A DNA stretch of 64,000 nucleotides from Agrilutibacter niabensis (GCF_042657165.1 NZ_JBHSNJ010000012.1:1302001-1366000), one strand, 5' to 3'; counted from the stretch's first letter, positions 9,296 through 18,104 are shown. Translations and numbers: made by a program. Notes: generated by a model not told the origin, from the sequence alone.

Positions 9296-10837
9296 TCAGT
9301 TCCGGCCCTGCGCCTGCCCAGCCTGCGCCGGCGGCGATTCCGGCGGCGTGGATGCGGCCGCCGGTCCGGAATCCAGCCAACCGCCCTTGAATCCCGCCTT
9401 CTTCAGCCCGTCGCGGACGTACGGATTGCGCTTCATCACGTTCCAGACGAACTCGTTCCGGTAGTTGGCGATCATCGTGACGATCGGCCCCTGGTCGATG
9501 CCGAGGTAGTCGCTCGCGACCCAGCCCTGCCCTGGCACCAGGCGACCGGTCACCACGGGAACCTCGTAATTGAAACTCGGATTGAACGAGTCGAGGAAGC
9601 CATAACTCGAGTACAGGAAGTCGCCGTAACGCTCGTGCATTTCGACCGTGGCGGGGACGACGACCTCCGGTGCGAACGGAAGCGAGGCGACGGCTGCCGT
9701 CGGCGCGATGGTACCGTCGTCGAAGTGGTCGCCCAATCCGGCTCCGCGCGCGGAGTAACCGCGGAATTCGCGCTGTTCGCCCTCATACGGCTGTCTGGTG
9801 TTCAGCGGCCCGTCGCAGGCAGTCAGGCCCCAGACGTTCTCGCCGTAGCCCTTCCAGCGCATCGGGTTGGCGATCGCATACGAACGCTGTGCGAGCACGG
9901 CGCGGCGGCTGTTCTCGAAGTAATCGATCCCGCGCCGGCGCATGTAGTCGTCCTGGATGCCACGGAAGTCGATCCAGACATGGCTGTACTGATGGCCGAA
10001 CAAGGGACCGAACGCCAGGTACTCCTGCCCCTGGAACTTGCCCCAGCTCCGGTCGTAGTTGCGGGTCCATGCCGTCCACGCGTCCGGTCCGACCGGATGC
10101 GTCGGCGAGCCCAGCGCCAGCACGTAGACCATCATCGCCTCGTTGAAGCCCTGCCAATCGTGCGGAATGAACCCGCGCTTGTCCGGGTTCCAGCCCATCG
10201 AGATAAGCGGCGCATTGCGCTGCATCCAGGCCCAGTCGACGCGCCGGTACAACTCGTCCGCTACGGCGCGGATCTCCTGCTCGCGCGGGTCGTCGCCCGT
10301 GTAATAGCTCTGCGCGAACAGCACGCCCATCATCAGCAGCGTGGTATCCACGCTCGACAGCTCCACCCAACTGGCGAAGCGGTGGCCGGTCTGCATGTCG
10401 AGGAAGTGGTAGTAGAAGCCGTTGTACGCGCCCTTCCCCGTGGCCTCCGGCCCCGACGGCATGTCGCGGAAGAACTTCAGCGTCGTCAGCGTGCGATCCA
10501 CCGCCTGCGTACGGCTGACCCAACCGTTCTCGATGCCGATCGGATAGGCGGTCAGCGCAAACCCGACCGACGCGATGCTGGAGAACGGACGCGAGGGATA
10601 GCGATCAGGCGTGAGTCCGTTCTTCTCGTTGGTGGTGTCCCAGAAGAACTGGAAGGTCCGCTTTTCGATGTCGTTGAACAGCGGCGGCAAGGCAGGCCTT
10701 GCATCTGCTACGACATCACTCTTGGTGGCCGCGGGCCGAGGCGCGCTGGACTCCTGGGGATTCGTGCAACTGGCAAACATCACCGCCAGTGCAGCCATCA
10801 ACAGGGACAGTCCTGTACGTCTAGTTTTGATCCTCAT
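9296..10837 (-). CDS. GH144-type glycoamylase-fold lipoprotein (likely beta-1,2-glucan hydrolase)
   Basis: A 513-residue protein with a lipoprotein signal (lipobox MFASC, Cys24) and a glycoamylase (PF10091) domain. Recognisable stretches are FFWDTTNEKNGLTPDRYP, SSIASVGFALTAYPIG, HQYSHVWIDFRG, and a C-terminal SYGFLDSFNPSF. Proteins with this domain include the GH144 endo-beta-1,2-glucanases and sophorose-releasing enzymes described from Bacteroidetes, so activity on beta-1,2-glucan is the best guess. True glucoamylase (GH15) activity is not implied by the domain name. The ATG at 10837 is preceded by GAGAGG. The gene sits between the TonB-dependent receptor and the binding protein on one strand, so the enzyme would act just after outer-membrane import. 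Confidence 0.85.
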   Translation of the reverse strand: MRIKTRRTGLSLLMAALAVMFASCTNPQESSAPRPAATKSDVVADARPALPPLFNDIEKRTFQFFWDTTNEKNGLTPDRYPSRPFSSIASVGFALTAYPIGIENGWVSRTQAVDRTLTTLKFFRDMPSGPEATGKGAYNGFYYHFLDMQTGHRFASWVELSSVDTTLLMMGVLFAQSYYTGDDPREQEIRAVADELYRRVDWAWMQRNAPLISMGWNPDKRGFIPHDWQGFNEAMMVYVLALGSPTHPVGPDAWTAWTRNYDRSWGKFQGQEYLAFGPLFGHQYSHVWIDFRGIQDDYMRRRGIDYFENSRRAVLAQRSYAIANPMRWKGYGENVWGLTACDGPLNTRQPYEGEQREFRGYSARGAGLGDHFDDGTIAPTAAVASLPFAPEVVVPATVEMHERYGDFLYSSYGFLDSFNPSFNYEVPVVTGRLVPGQGWVASDYLGIDQGPIVTMIANYRNEFVWNVMKRNPYVRDGLKKAGFKGGWLDSGPAAASTPPESPPAQAGQAQGRN

Positions 10838-10900
10838 CAGCGCATACCTCTCCACGCCTCTGCCCCCTTGTCGCACGTGGCGACAAGGGGGCCGCCAGCA

Positions 10901-13900
10901 TTACCAGGCGAGTCCGAATGAAAGCTTGAACGTGCGCGTGGGCGAGACAATCTCGTCGTTGTGGTCGCCATAACCGGGGTTGATCACGCCGTCAACGCCC
11001 TTGAAGGTATTGAACCCGGTCCAGTTGCGCGCATTGGTGACATTGAAGACGTCACCGCGCACGCGCAGCTTCAGGTCGGTTCCGGTATCCCATTCCTTCT
11101 GAACTGCCAGATCCCATTGGAAGAAATCCGCGTCATCGAAATACGCTGCGCGGAACGTACCAAAACCGCAGTTATCCATCGTGGGATCGGGCGTCAGCGC
11201 AGTGCAATCCAGCACGTCCTTCGCCACCGGACTGGTCCAGGTCACCTTGGTGGAGAACATGAGCCCCCAAGGCGCCTGGTAGATACCGGTACCGACGAAG
11301 CGATTCTTTGGAATGCCGATCGAACCGACCCAAGGGTGGTCATCCAGGTTCGGGTAGTCGAACACGTAGTGTTCGTCCGCGTTGGCTGCGTTGATGCGGT
11401 TCTCTTCCGAATCGGTATAGGTGTAAGCCAGCGTCACCCCCCAAGGCGAATCCGCCCGAAGCGGCTTCTCGGCCCAAAGCAGCAGTTGGTTCATTCTCGT
11501 CTCGACGCCGTTGTCCGCCTTGATCAGCGAACCGAACCCCGGAATGGGCTGGCCGAACGGTGCGCCGCCGAACGTGCGGCCCGGACCATAGAACGTGCCG
11601 TCGGGATAGCGGTTACCCAGCGAGAAGATGATGCCGTCGTGACTGCGGATGTGGACCACGGTGGCCGACGTATTCCAGTCCGTCCCGAAGACCGGAAAGG
11701 TATTGCGCATACCCAGGCTGAACTGGTCGGAGTACGGCACCTTGAGGTCGTTGTTCATCAGGTTGACCTCGGAACCCAGGTTGGGATTCGCGGCAACCAG
11801 TGCATACAGCTCCTCGTTGTTGAAGAAGCGGGGATCCCAGTCGAAACAGGTCGCATTGTTGACAGTGCACGGATTTCCCGGCGTGTTGAATTGCAGCGTG
11901 TACGACGGGAACGTGCTCTTTGACTGTTCGAGTGCGAGGTAATCGAACAGGTTGCGGTCGTAGGCGCGGCCGGCGCCGCCAAAAATCACATGGCGTTGGT
12001 TGGCAAATAGATCGTAGGAGAAGCCCACGCGCGGCTGCCATGCGTCCTTGAATGCGTCGCGGTTGCTCCCGTCGCTTATGTAATCCTCAATGTCGTAATC
12101 CACGTTGGGCTGGTGGATGTTCGACCAGCCGCGCAATGCAGCAACCAGGTCCGCTGGCGTTTCATAGTCCTCGTAACTGGGCGTACGTTCGTAGTCGTAA
12201 CGCAACCCCAGGTTGATGATCAGCTTGTCGTTGACCTCCCAGTCGTCCTGGAAGTAGATCCCGTACTGCTTGTTCGTCGAGGTGATGTTGCGGTCGCCAA
12301 CGCCGGGGAGCGGCGCGCCGAAACGAACTTCGTACGGCTGGAACTCGGCCAGGGAGGTGTTACCCAGATCGATGTTGGCCGGCAGGTTGATCGAGAACTG
12401 CGGATTGAAGGGCTGTTGCTCGAACGCGTTGATCTCGACCGACTTGTACTTGACGCCCATCTTGAAGGTATGGCCTTCGATGCCCGTGAACGTGAGGTCA
12501 TCCTGCAGACCCCAGCCTTCCTGGCCCTTGTCCTGGAAGTCCTGGCCGCCACCGACGTTCAGCACGGTGCCGCGCTGGCTGTTCTGGATGATGAAGCCGG
12601 GCGCCAACGTGATTGCGCGCGGATTGAACTTCTCGTCCTCATACGTGACGTGCGCGTCGTTGAGCCAGTCGGCATTGCTCCACTGGTAGCGCAGGTCGAG
12701 GCGCGTGCTTTCGTTGATGTTGGTCTTGCCGTAACTGTCGGTGTTGACGCCACCGATATCCTTGGTTTCGTCCTCATCGCGCACCTTGGCGCTGAATTCG
12801 ACGAGGTTGTTGTCGTTGACCTGCCAGGTCAGCTTGCCGAACCACAGGTCTTCGTTGAAGGACGTCGAAGACGGACCCGTCAGCGCAAGCAGGTCCGGGG
12901 TGATCGTGTACCCGGTATCGAGAGACCCTGGGGCGATGGTCTGCGGGAACGAGAATTCCTTGGCTTCGTACGTTACGAAGAAGAACAGCCGGTCCTGCAG
13001 GATCGGCCCACCGAAGGAGGCGCCGTACTGGGTCTCGCCCGAATCGCTCTTGTCGCCTCCCGCGCGCTCCTCCGCGGGCGTGGCCTTGCGCCATTCGGGT
13101 ATTCCGGTCTTGTCCCAGAAGAAATCGCCGTGGAACTCATTGGTGCCCGATTTGGTCACCGCGGTGACCGCGGCACTGCTGATCTGGTCGTATTCGGCCT
13201 TGTAATTGGACGTGATCACCTTGTACTCGCCGATGGCGAGCTGCGGGAACGGGTTACCGGGACTCTGGTCCTGGCCGCCGATGCCGCCTTTCAATACGTA
13301 GTTCTTCTGGCCAACGCCGTCGATGAACACATTGATGCCGTTCGAACTCTGCGCGCCGCTACGAAGTTGCGTGGAACCATTGGCGCGGCGATCGAAGATC
13401 ATTCCTGGCACGATGTCGGCAAAGGCAAGGAAATTGCGCGACGCCTGCGGCAGCGATTCGATCTGCACCGCGGAAACATACGTGGCGACTTCCGGCGTCT
13501 TGGTCTCCGCGAGGATCGTGCCGGTCACTGTCACCGCGCCGACATCGGTCACCGGTCCCGTTGCAGCCGATTCGGCGACGCCACCGGCCGCTACGTTGAG
13601 CGTGGCGGTCTGGCCGACTTGCAACGTGACGACCTTGGTGCTGCTTTGTCCGCCGGCCTCGACCACCACTCGGTAGGTTCCGGGCGGCAGGCCCGCCAGC
13701 GAGTAACTACCGCCCGCCGACGAAGCAACGCTGCGGGTCAGGCCCGTGGCGACATTGGTCGCTGTGACGCGCGCTTCGGATGCGGGTGCGGAATCCACGG
13801 TGACCTGGCCGCGAATCGTCGCGGAGGTGCTCTGAGCCAGGGCTCCCGGCGATGCGGCGGCAAACAGACAACTGGCAAGCGCGCAGGCCAGCAGCCTGGG

Positions 13901-13936
13901 TGTGGGGCGAAGGATGTTTCCGGTGTGGCGTTTCAT
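10901..13936 (-). CDS. TonB-dependent outer-membrane receptor with carboxypeptidase regulatory-like N-domain
   Basis: A 1011-residue outer-membrane transporter. A signal peptide ends at about residue 35 (GALAQ). A carboxypeptidase regulatory-like beta-sandwich follows (about 40-115, with GGSYSLAGLPPGTYRV). Then come a plug domain with NGINVFIDG and a 22-strand-type barrel ending in the aromatic terminus FKLSFGLAW. This Oar-like class is common in Xanthomonadaceae and imports glycans with TonB energy. The ATG at 13936 follows GAGGGGACCC. The operator at 13965-13978 ends 28 bp before the start codon, so repression would be direct. It heads the operon receptor-GH144-binding protein-permeases-discoidin hydrolase. 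Confidence 0.95.
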   Translation of the reverse strand: MKRHTGNILRPTPRLLACALASCLFAAASPGALAQSTSATIRGQVTVDSAPASEARVTATNVATGLTRSVASSAGGSYSLAGLPPGTYRVVVEAGGQSSTKVVTLQVGQTATLNVAAGGVAESAATGPVTDVGAVTVTGTILAETKTPEVATYVSAVQIESLPQASRNFLAFADIVPGMIFDRRANGSTQLRSGAQSSNGINVFIDGVGQKNYVLKGGIGGQDQSPGNPFPQLAIGEYKVITSNYKAEYDQISSAAVTAVTKSGTNEFHGDFFWDKTGIPEWRKATPAEERAGGDKSDSGETQYGASFGGPILQDRLFFFVTYEAKEFSFPQTIAPGSLDTGYTITPDLLALTGPSSTSFNEDLWFGKLTWQVNDNNLVEFSAKVRDEDETKDIGGVNTDSYGKTNINESTRLDLRYQWSNADWLNDAHVTYEDEKFNPRAITLAPGFIIQNSQRGTVLNVGGGQDFQDKGQEGWGLQDDLTFTGIEGHTFKMGVKYKSVEINAFEQQPFNPQFSINLPANIDLGNTSLAEFQPYEVRFGAPLPGVGDRNITSTNKQYGIYFQDDWEVNDKLIINLGLRYDYERTPSYEDYETPADLVAALRGWSNIHQPNVDYDIEDYISDGSNRDAFKDAWQPRVGFSYDLFANQRHVIFGGAGRAYDRNLFDYLALEQSKSTFPSYTLQFNTPGNPCTVNNATCFDWDPRFFNNEELYALVAANPNLGSEVNLMNNDLKVPYSDQFSLGMRNTFPVFGTDWNTSATVVHIRSHDGIIFSLGNRYPDGTFYGPGRTFGGAPFGQPIPGFGSLIKADNGVETRMNQLLLWAEKPLRADSPWGVTLAYTYTDSEENRINAANADEHYVFDYPNLDDHPWVGSIGIPKNRFVGTGIYQAPWGLMFSTKVTWTSPVAKDVLDCTALTPDPTMDNCGFGTFRAAYFDDADFFQWDLAVQKEWDTGTDLKLRVRGDVFNVTNARNWTGFNTFKGVDGVINPGYGDHNDEIVSPTRTFKLSFGLAW

Positions 13937-13964
13937 GTGGGTCCCCTCCCGAGGGCTTGAAGCA

Positions 13965-13978
13965 TGTAAACGGTTACA
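13965..13978. promoter_or_regulatory. LacI-family operator before the TonB receptor
   Basis: The sequence TGTAAACGGTTACA is nearly perfectly palindromic, and the flanking A and T extend it to 16 bp. It lies 29-42 bp upstream of the receptor start codon and 28 bp downstream of the lacI stop. It is the best-conserved of the three copies in the locus. Confidence 0.85.
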
Positions 13979-14006
13979 TCACGTCTGCAAAAGTCGTCGC
14001 GTTGGT

Positions 14007-15008
14007 TCACGTCTGGATGGTCGATTGGCGCACGACCAGCTGCGGCACCAATGGCTGCGCTTGCGGGGGTTCAGTGCCGGCCAGGCGTGCCAGCAACATC
14101 CGGGCCGCGGAAGCCCCGAGGCCGAAGATGTCCACGCGCATGGTGGTGAGACCCGGGTGCACGAACCTGGCCAGCGGGATGTCGTCGAAACCGGCGATCG
14201 CGATGTCGTGCGGGACGCGCAGCCCGGCCTGGGTGAAAGCGAACAGGCAACCGAGCGCCATCATGTCGTTCGCCGCGAACACGGCATCGGGCCGCTTCGG
14301 CGATGCGAGCAGTTCCAGCCCGGCCTGGTTGCCGGAGGCTTCGTCGAACGAACCCGGCAATACCCATTCCCCGGCATCGGGCAGCAGTTCCGCGAGTGCA
14401 TCGCGATAGCCGCTGCGCCGCTGGTACGCGTCGAAGTTGTCCTCGGGTCCGGCGATGAAGGCGATGCGCCGGTATCCGTTTGAGACCAGGTGGGCCAGCA
14501 TCGCGCGCGCGCCTTCGTAGTTGGCGACGCCCAGCGCAAGCGATCCCTCGCCGGCGTCCTGGCTGTTGATGAGGACCGTGGGCAATCCAGGGGCGAGGCT
14601 TTCAGCCGTCATGCCATCTGCCGCCGCATACGGCGACATCAGCAGCAACCCGTCGACGCGGCCACGCATGGCCCGCATGGCATCGCCCTGCTCCTCGCGA
14701 TGGCCGTGGTAGCTGGATACGAGCAGGTGCAGCCCGTGCTCGCGCGCGACCTGATCGATGCCGCGCACCAGTTCGGAGAAGAATTCGCCGTAGAGATCGG
14801 GGAGCACCACGCCGATGGCATGGGTGCGGCGACTGCTCAGGCTGCGGGCGGCGGCGTGGGGCGTATACCGCAGCTGCTGGGCGGCGGCCAGGACGCGCTT
14901 GCGCACTTCATCGGTAACGTTGGCCTGCCCATTCAGCGCACGCGAGACCGTGGCCACGGAGACCTGGGCGGCCAAGGCTACGTCTCTGATCGTGACTCCA
15001 CCCGCCAT
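14007..15008 (-). CDS. LacI-family transcriptional repressor of the glucan locus
   Basis: A 333-residue regulator. The helix-turn-helix TIRDVALAAQVSVATVSRAL occupies residues 6-25, followed by the hinge helix (PHAAARSLSSRR). The effector domain begins IGVVLPDLYGEFFSELVRGID and shows the family stretches FAANDMMALG and IAIAGFDDIPLA. The effector is presumably a mono- or disaccharide derived from the imported glucan. The gene has its own operator (15043-15056) upstream, which suggests autoregulation. It reads in the same direction as the receptor operon. Three copies of its presumed operator in this window bracket all the glucan genes. Confidence 0.93.
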   Translation of the reverse strand: MAGGVTIRDVALAAQVSVATVSRALNGQANVTDEVRKRVLAAAQQLRYTPHAAARSLSSRRTHAIGVVLPDLYGEFFSELVRGIDQVAREHGLHLLVSSYHGHREEQGDAMRAMRGRVDGLLLMSPYAAADGMTAESLAPGLPTVLINSQDAGEGSLALGVANYEGARAMLAHLVSNGYRRIAFIAGPEDNFDAYQRRSGYRDALAELLPDAGEWVLPGSFDEASGNQAGLELLASPKRPDAVFAANDMMALGCLFAFTQAGLRVPHDIAIAGFDDIPLARFVHPGLTTMRVDIFGLGASAARMLLARLAGTEPPQAQPLVPQLVVRQSTIQT

Positions 15009-15042
15009 CTGCCTGGATCCCGCATGAGGTCGTGGCGGCGAA

Positions 15043-15056
15043 TGTAAACGTTTTCA
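15043..15056. promoter_or_regulatory. LacI-family operator upstream of lacI
   Basis: The sequence TGTAAACGTTTTCA matches the palindromes at 1588 and 13965. It lies 35 bp upstream of the lacI start, inside an AT-rich stretch (15041-15130) that contrasts with the GC-rich surroundings and probably holds the lacI promoter. Confidence 0.75.
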
Positions 15057-15118
15057 GTCAATTATGTAAATTTGCCGTAATTCGGACCGAAGTATTCGTC
15101 TATCTATTTGTTTTTAAA

Positions 15119-15142
15119 CAACTTTTTTGTCAGCAAAAGTTG
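15119..15142. terminator. AT-rich hairpin downstream of bolA
   Basis: CAACTTTT (15119-15126) pairs perfectly with AAAAGTTG (15135-15142) around an 8-base loop. It lies just past the bolA stop and upstream of lacI. Reading on the minus strand, TTTAAAAAC follows, so it could be a weak terminator for yciI-bolA. The stem is weak in GC. Confidence 0.35.
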
Positions 15143-15157
15143 CTGCAACGCGGCAAA

Positions 15158-15448
15158 TCAGCCCGCATCCGCCTCGTCCGGGGTGCGGGCCCGGATCGCC
15201 AGCGCGTGGATGTCGGTGGTCATCAGGTCCCCGACGGCGGCGTACACCGCCCGGTGGCGGGTAATCGGGGTCTGGCCGGCAAAGGCGGCACTGACGACGT
15301 CGACGCGGAAATGACCGCGGCCGTCGCGGGCGCCGGCATGGCCTGCGTGCTTGTGGCTCTCGTCCTCGATCTCCAGCGATACCGGGGCCAGCGCGGTTTC
15401 GATGGCGGCGCGGATCGCCTCAACCCGCTGTTCGCGCGGCACGGTCAC
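15158..15448 (-). CDS. bolA: BolA family protein
   Basis: A 96-residue BolA-type protein. The core IEDESHKHAGHAGARDGRGHFRVDVVSAAFAGQ contains the conserved His residues and the helix-turn region, followed by RHRAVYAAVGDLM and IHALAIRARTP. BolA proteins bind monothiol glutaredoxins and take part in Fe-S/iron homeostasis and morphology control. The gene overlaps the yciI-like gene by 4 bp (ATGA), so the pair is co-translated. The protein is somewhat short at its C-terminus, but nothing essential seems missing. Confidence 0.92.
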   Translation of the reverse strand: MTVPREQRVEAIRAAIETALAPVSLEIEDESHKHAGHAGARDGRGHFRVDVVSAAFAGQTPITRHRAVYAAVGDLMTTDIHALAIRARTPDEADAG

Positions 15449-15744
15449 GGCAGGACCCGCTTGAAGGGACGCACGTCCACGCGCTCGTACACGCCGGCTT
15501 CAATGTAGGGATCCGCGTCGGCCCAGGCGCGGGCTTCTTCCAGCGAGCCGAACTCCGCGACGATCAGGCTGCCGCTGAATCCGGCGGGACCCGGATCTTC
15601 GGCGTCGATCGCGGGGCATGGACCTGCCAGCATCAGCCGTCCTGCATCGCGAAGCGCGGTGAGCCGGCCAACGTGCGCAGGGCGTGCAGCCAGACGCTTC
15701 GGCAGCACATCCGGGCCGTCATGGCCTTCAATCAGGTACCACAT
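15445..15744 (-). CDS. YciI-like protein
   Basis: A 99-residue protein of the YciI (ferredoxin-like alpha+beta barrel) family. It begins MWYLIEGHDGPDVLPKRLAARPAHVGRL and has the family's His-bearing RPAHVGRL stretch. The later GSLEEARAWADADPYIEAGVYERVDVRPFKRVL is characteristic. YciI proteins are small dimeric enzymes or binding proteins of uncertain function. It overlaps bolA by 4 bp, an arrangement often seen in Gammaproteobacteria. Confidence 0.9.
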   Translation of the reverse strand: MWYLIEGHDGPDVLPKRLAARPAHVGRLTALRDAGRLMLAGPCPAIDAEDPGPAGFSGSLIVAEFGSLEEARAWADADPYIEAGVYERVDVRPFKRVLP

Positions 15745-16174
15745 GCCTTCATTCTTCCTGTGCGCGGGGTCGAGGAATTGTAGCCGGGCCTGAAACCCCG
15801 CCCGAATCCGCGTCCCGCGCGCTGGACACGCCCTGTCCGGCCCCGTACCCTAGGGCTCAATACCTGAGGCCGGAAGCAGCGGCCCGTCGCGACCGGAGCC
15901 CCACGCCGTCGCCACACGCACATCGAAGTGCGTCGCTGCGTCCTACCGGCCCTCGCCCGCCATCCTCTTCGCCCTCTACCGCCCCCGCCATGTGGGTGCG
16001 CAGGCCGGAGCCATCGGGCATCAGGACTCAGCTTTCGACTTAAATGCCGTCCGCAGCACCTTGCGGTCGTGTTTGGCAGGACAGGGTTCCTGGACAAGGG
16101 TTCCGGAACCGGGGATTCGTTCCTGCCCACGCACCGATCTAGCCAACGCCAAGGCCCGGAGGGGCCGGCTACGA
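15745..16174. other. Intergenic region upstream of scpA
   Basis: This 430-bp stretch shows no convincing gene on either strand. It must contain the divergent promoters of yciI and scpA. The open frames crossing it have an Arg/Pro/Ser-rich composition typical of GC-rich noise. A small hairpin, ACGCAC/GTGCGT, lies near 15915. Confidence 0.5.
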
Positions 16175-17113
16175 ATGACCGACGAAGTAAACAGCGGTGA
16201 AGGCGCGCCTGTCGCGCCCGAAAACAATCACAACGCCCGTCAACAGCAGCATGCTGGGCAACAGCATGAAATGCCGCTGGCGATGGTGCTTGGCCAACCG
16301 GTCCTGCAGATTCCGCAGGACCTGTACATCCCGCCGGATGCGCTCGAAGTCATCCTCGAGGCGTTCGAAGGACCGCTCGACCTGCTGCTGTACCTGATCC
16401 GCCGCCAGAACCTGGACATCCTCGATATCCCGGTCGCCGAGATCACCCGCCAGTACGTCGAGTACATCCAGACGATGCACGAGATGCGCTTCGAACTGGC
16501 GGCCGAATACCTGGTGATGGCCGCGATGCTCGCCGAGATCAAGTCGCGCATGCTGCTGCCGCGCGCCGCGACCGAGGAAGGCCTGGAGGACGACCCCCGC
16601 GCCGAACTGGTCCGCCGCCTGCAGGAGTACGAGCGCTTCAAGAAGGCCGCCGAGGACATCGACGCCCTGCCCCGGCAGGACCGCGACACCACGCCGGCCA
16701 CCGCCTTCGTGCCGGACCGCGCATCGGTGAAGCTGCCGCCGCCGGTGGAACTGAAGGAAATGCTCCTGGCCCTGCACGACGTGCTCAAGCGCGCCGAGCT
16801 GTTCACCCAGCATGCGATCAAGCGCGATGCCCTGAGCGTCCGCCAGCGCATGGGCGAGTTGCTGGAGTCGCTGAAGGACGGCGTCTTCCATCGCTTCGAG
16901 TCCCTGTTCACGGCGGAGGAAGGCAAGCTCGGCGTGGTCGTGACCTTCCTCGGCCTGCTGACGCTGGCCAAGGAACAACTGGTCGAGATCGTGCAGGAAG
17001 GCCCGCTGCAGCCGATCTACGTCAAGTCGCTGGCCCTGATGAAGGACGGCGAAGAGATCGAGTTGAGCAGCGAGTTCGACGAGCCGGCGGCCAATGACGA
17101 CTCACGGGTTTGA
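16175..17113 (+). CDS. scpA: Segregation and condensation protein A
   Basis: A 312-residue kleisin subunit of the SMC-ScpAB condensin complex. The N-terminal motif FEGPLDLLLYLIRRQNLDILDIPVAEITRQY is diagnostic of ScpA, followed by AEYLVMAAMLAEIKSRMLLP. The C-terminal winged helix closes the SMC heads. The ATG at 16175 has GGAGGGG ten bases upstream and gives a short polar N-terminal extension (Gln/His-rich) before the kleisin core. A longer open frame upstream lacks family similarity. It overlaps scpB by 20 bp. Confidence 0.94.
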   Translation: MTDEVNSGEGAPVAPENNHNARQQQHAGQQHEMPLAMVLGQPVLQIPQDLYIPPDALEVILEAFEGPLDLLLYLIRRQNLDILDIPVAEITRQYVEYIQTMHEMRFELAAEYLVMAAMLAEIKSRMLLPRAATEEGLEDDPRAELVRRLQEYERFKKAAEDIDALPRQDRDTTPATAFVPDRASVKLPPPVELKEMLLALHDVLKRAELFTQHAIKRDALSVRQRMGELLESLKDGVFHRFESLFTAEEGKLGVVVTFLGLLTLAKEQLVEIVQEGPLQPIYVKSLALMKDGEEIELSSEFDEPAANDDSRV

Positions 17114-18104
17114 CACCACCGCGCCGGATTCCGCTTTCGCGGACTCCTTCGGCGCCACGAGCAAGAGCAATCAGCAGCCCTCCATGGACCAGAACTTCAT
17201 CACTCGCATCGTCGAAGCCTCCCTGCTCGCGGCCAACCAGCCGCTGACGCTGGCACAGTTGCACTCGCTGTTCCCCGAGGAGCAGCCCGCGCCCAACGGC
17301 AGCGTCGAACTCGCGCTGGAAACCCTGCGCGACGGCTGCGCCGAACGCGGCGTTGAGCTTGTGGAGCTGGCTTCCGGCTTCCGCTACCAGGTCAAGGCCG
17401 ACGTGCACGCCTGGGTCTCGCGCCTGTGGACCGAGCGCAAGACCAAGTACACCCGCGCCACGCTGGAAACGCTGGCCCTGATCGCCTACCGCCAGCCGAT
17501 CACGCGCGGCGAGATCGAACAGGTCCGCGGCGTCGCGGTCAGCAGCAACATCATCCAGGCACTGGAAGAACGCGAGTGGATCCGCGTGGTCGGCCACCGC
17601 GACGTGCCGGGCAAGCCGGCGCTGTTCGGCACCACCAAGTCCTTCCTCGACTACTTCGGCCTCAAGCGCCTGGACGAGCTGCCGCCGCTGTCCGAACTCA
17701 AGGACATCGGCGAACTCGAGCCGCAGCTGCAATTCGACAACGTGATGAACGACCCGACCCCGATCGAAGCCGGCGGCATCGGCGCCGAGCCGGGCGTCGA
17801 GGCCGAAGCGGCCAACTCGGACGACGCCGATGCGGCCAACGCCGACGACCTGGGCAGCAGCGAAAGCGAAGACGACTACGTCGAAGGCATCGCCGATGCC
17901 GGCGACACCACTGACACCGCCAGCGATGGCACCCCCGAAACCGCGCCGGGAGACAGCGCGGAAGACGAGAACGACTTCCTGCACGACGACAATGACGCGC
18001 CTGGTGAAGGCAGCGTGCAGGACAACGCCGTCGAGACGACGACCGTTCCCATGACAGATGACGACGCTCTCGAAGCATCGTCGGAGCAAGAGAAAAATGA
18101 CTGA
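17094..18104 (+). CDS. scpB: Segregation and condensation protein B with acidic C-terminal tail
   Basis: A 336-residue ScpB. The paired winged-helix core spans about residues 31-210 and includes IVEASLLAANQPLTLAQL, SGFRYQVK, LETLALIAYRQPITRGEIEQVRGVAVSSNII, and GKPALFGTTKSFLDYFGLK. From about residue 215 to the end it carries a low-complexity Asp/Glu/Ser/Ala-rich tail, absent from short ScpB proteins such as the Bacillus one. The start at 17094 overlaps scpA; an internal ATG at 17184 (MDQNFITRIVEA) is a plausible alternative that removes 30 poorly conserved residues. Its end overlaps rluB. Confidence 0.93.
   Translation: MTTHGFDTTAPDSAFADSFGATSKSNQQPSMDQNFITRIVEASLLAANQPLTLAQLHSLFPEEQPAPNGSVELALETLRDGCAERGVELVELASGFRYQVKADVHAWVSRLWTERKTKYTRATLETLALIAYRQPITRGEIEQVRGVAVSSNIIQALEEREWIRVVGHRDVPGKPALFGTTKSFLDYFGLKRLDELPPLSELKDIGELEPQLQFDNVMNDPTPIEAGGIGAEPGVEAEAANSDDADAANADDLGSSESEDDYVEGIADAGDTTDTASDGTPETAPGDSAEDENDFLHDDNDAPGEGSVQDNAVETTTVPMTDDDALEASSEQEKND

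Noticed and set aside
10837..10876. Upstream start for the GH144-type protein at 10876
   Set aside because: It adds 13 residues before a proper lipoprotein signal; the ATG at 10837 has a ribosome site at the right distance.
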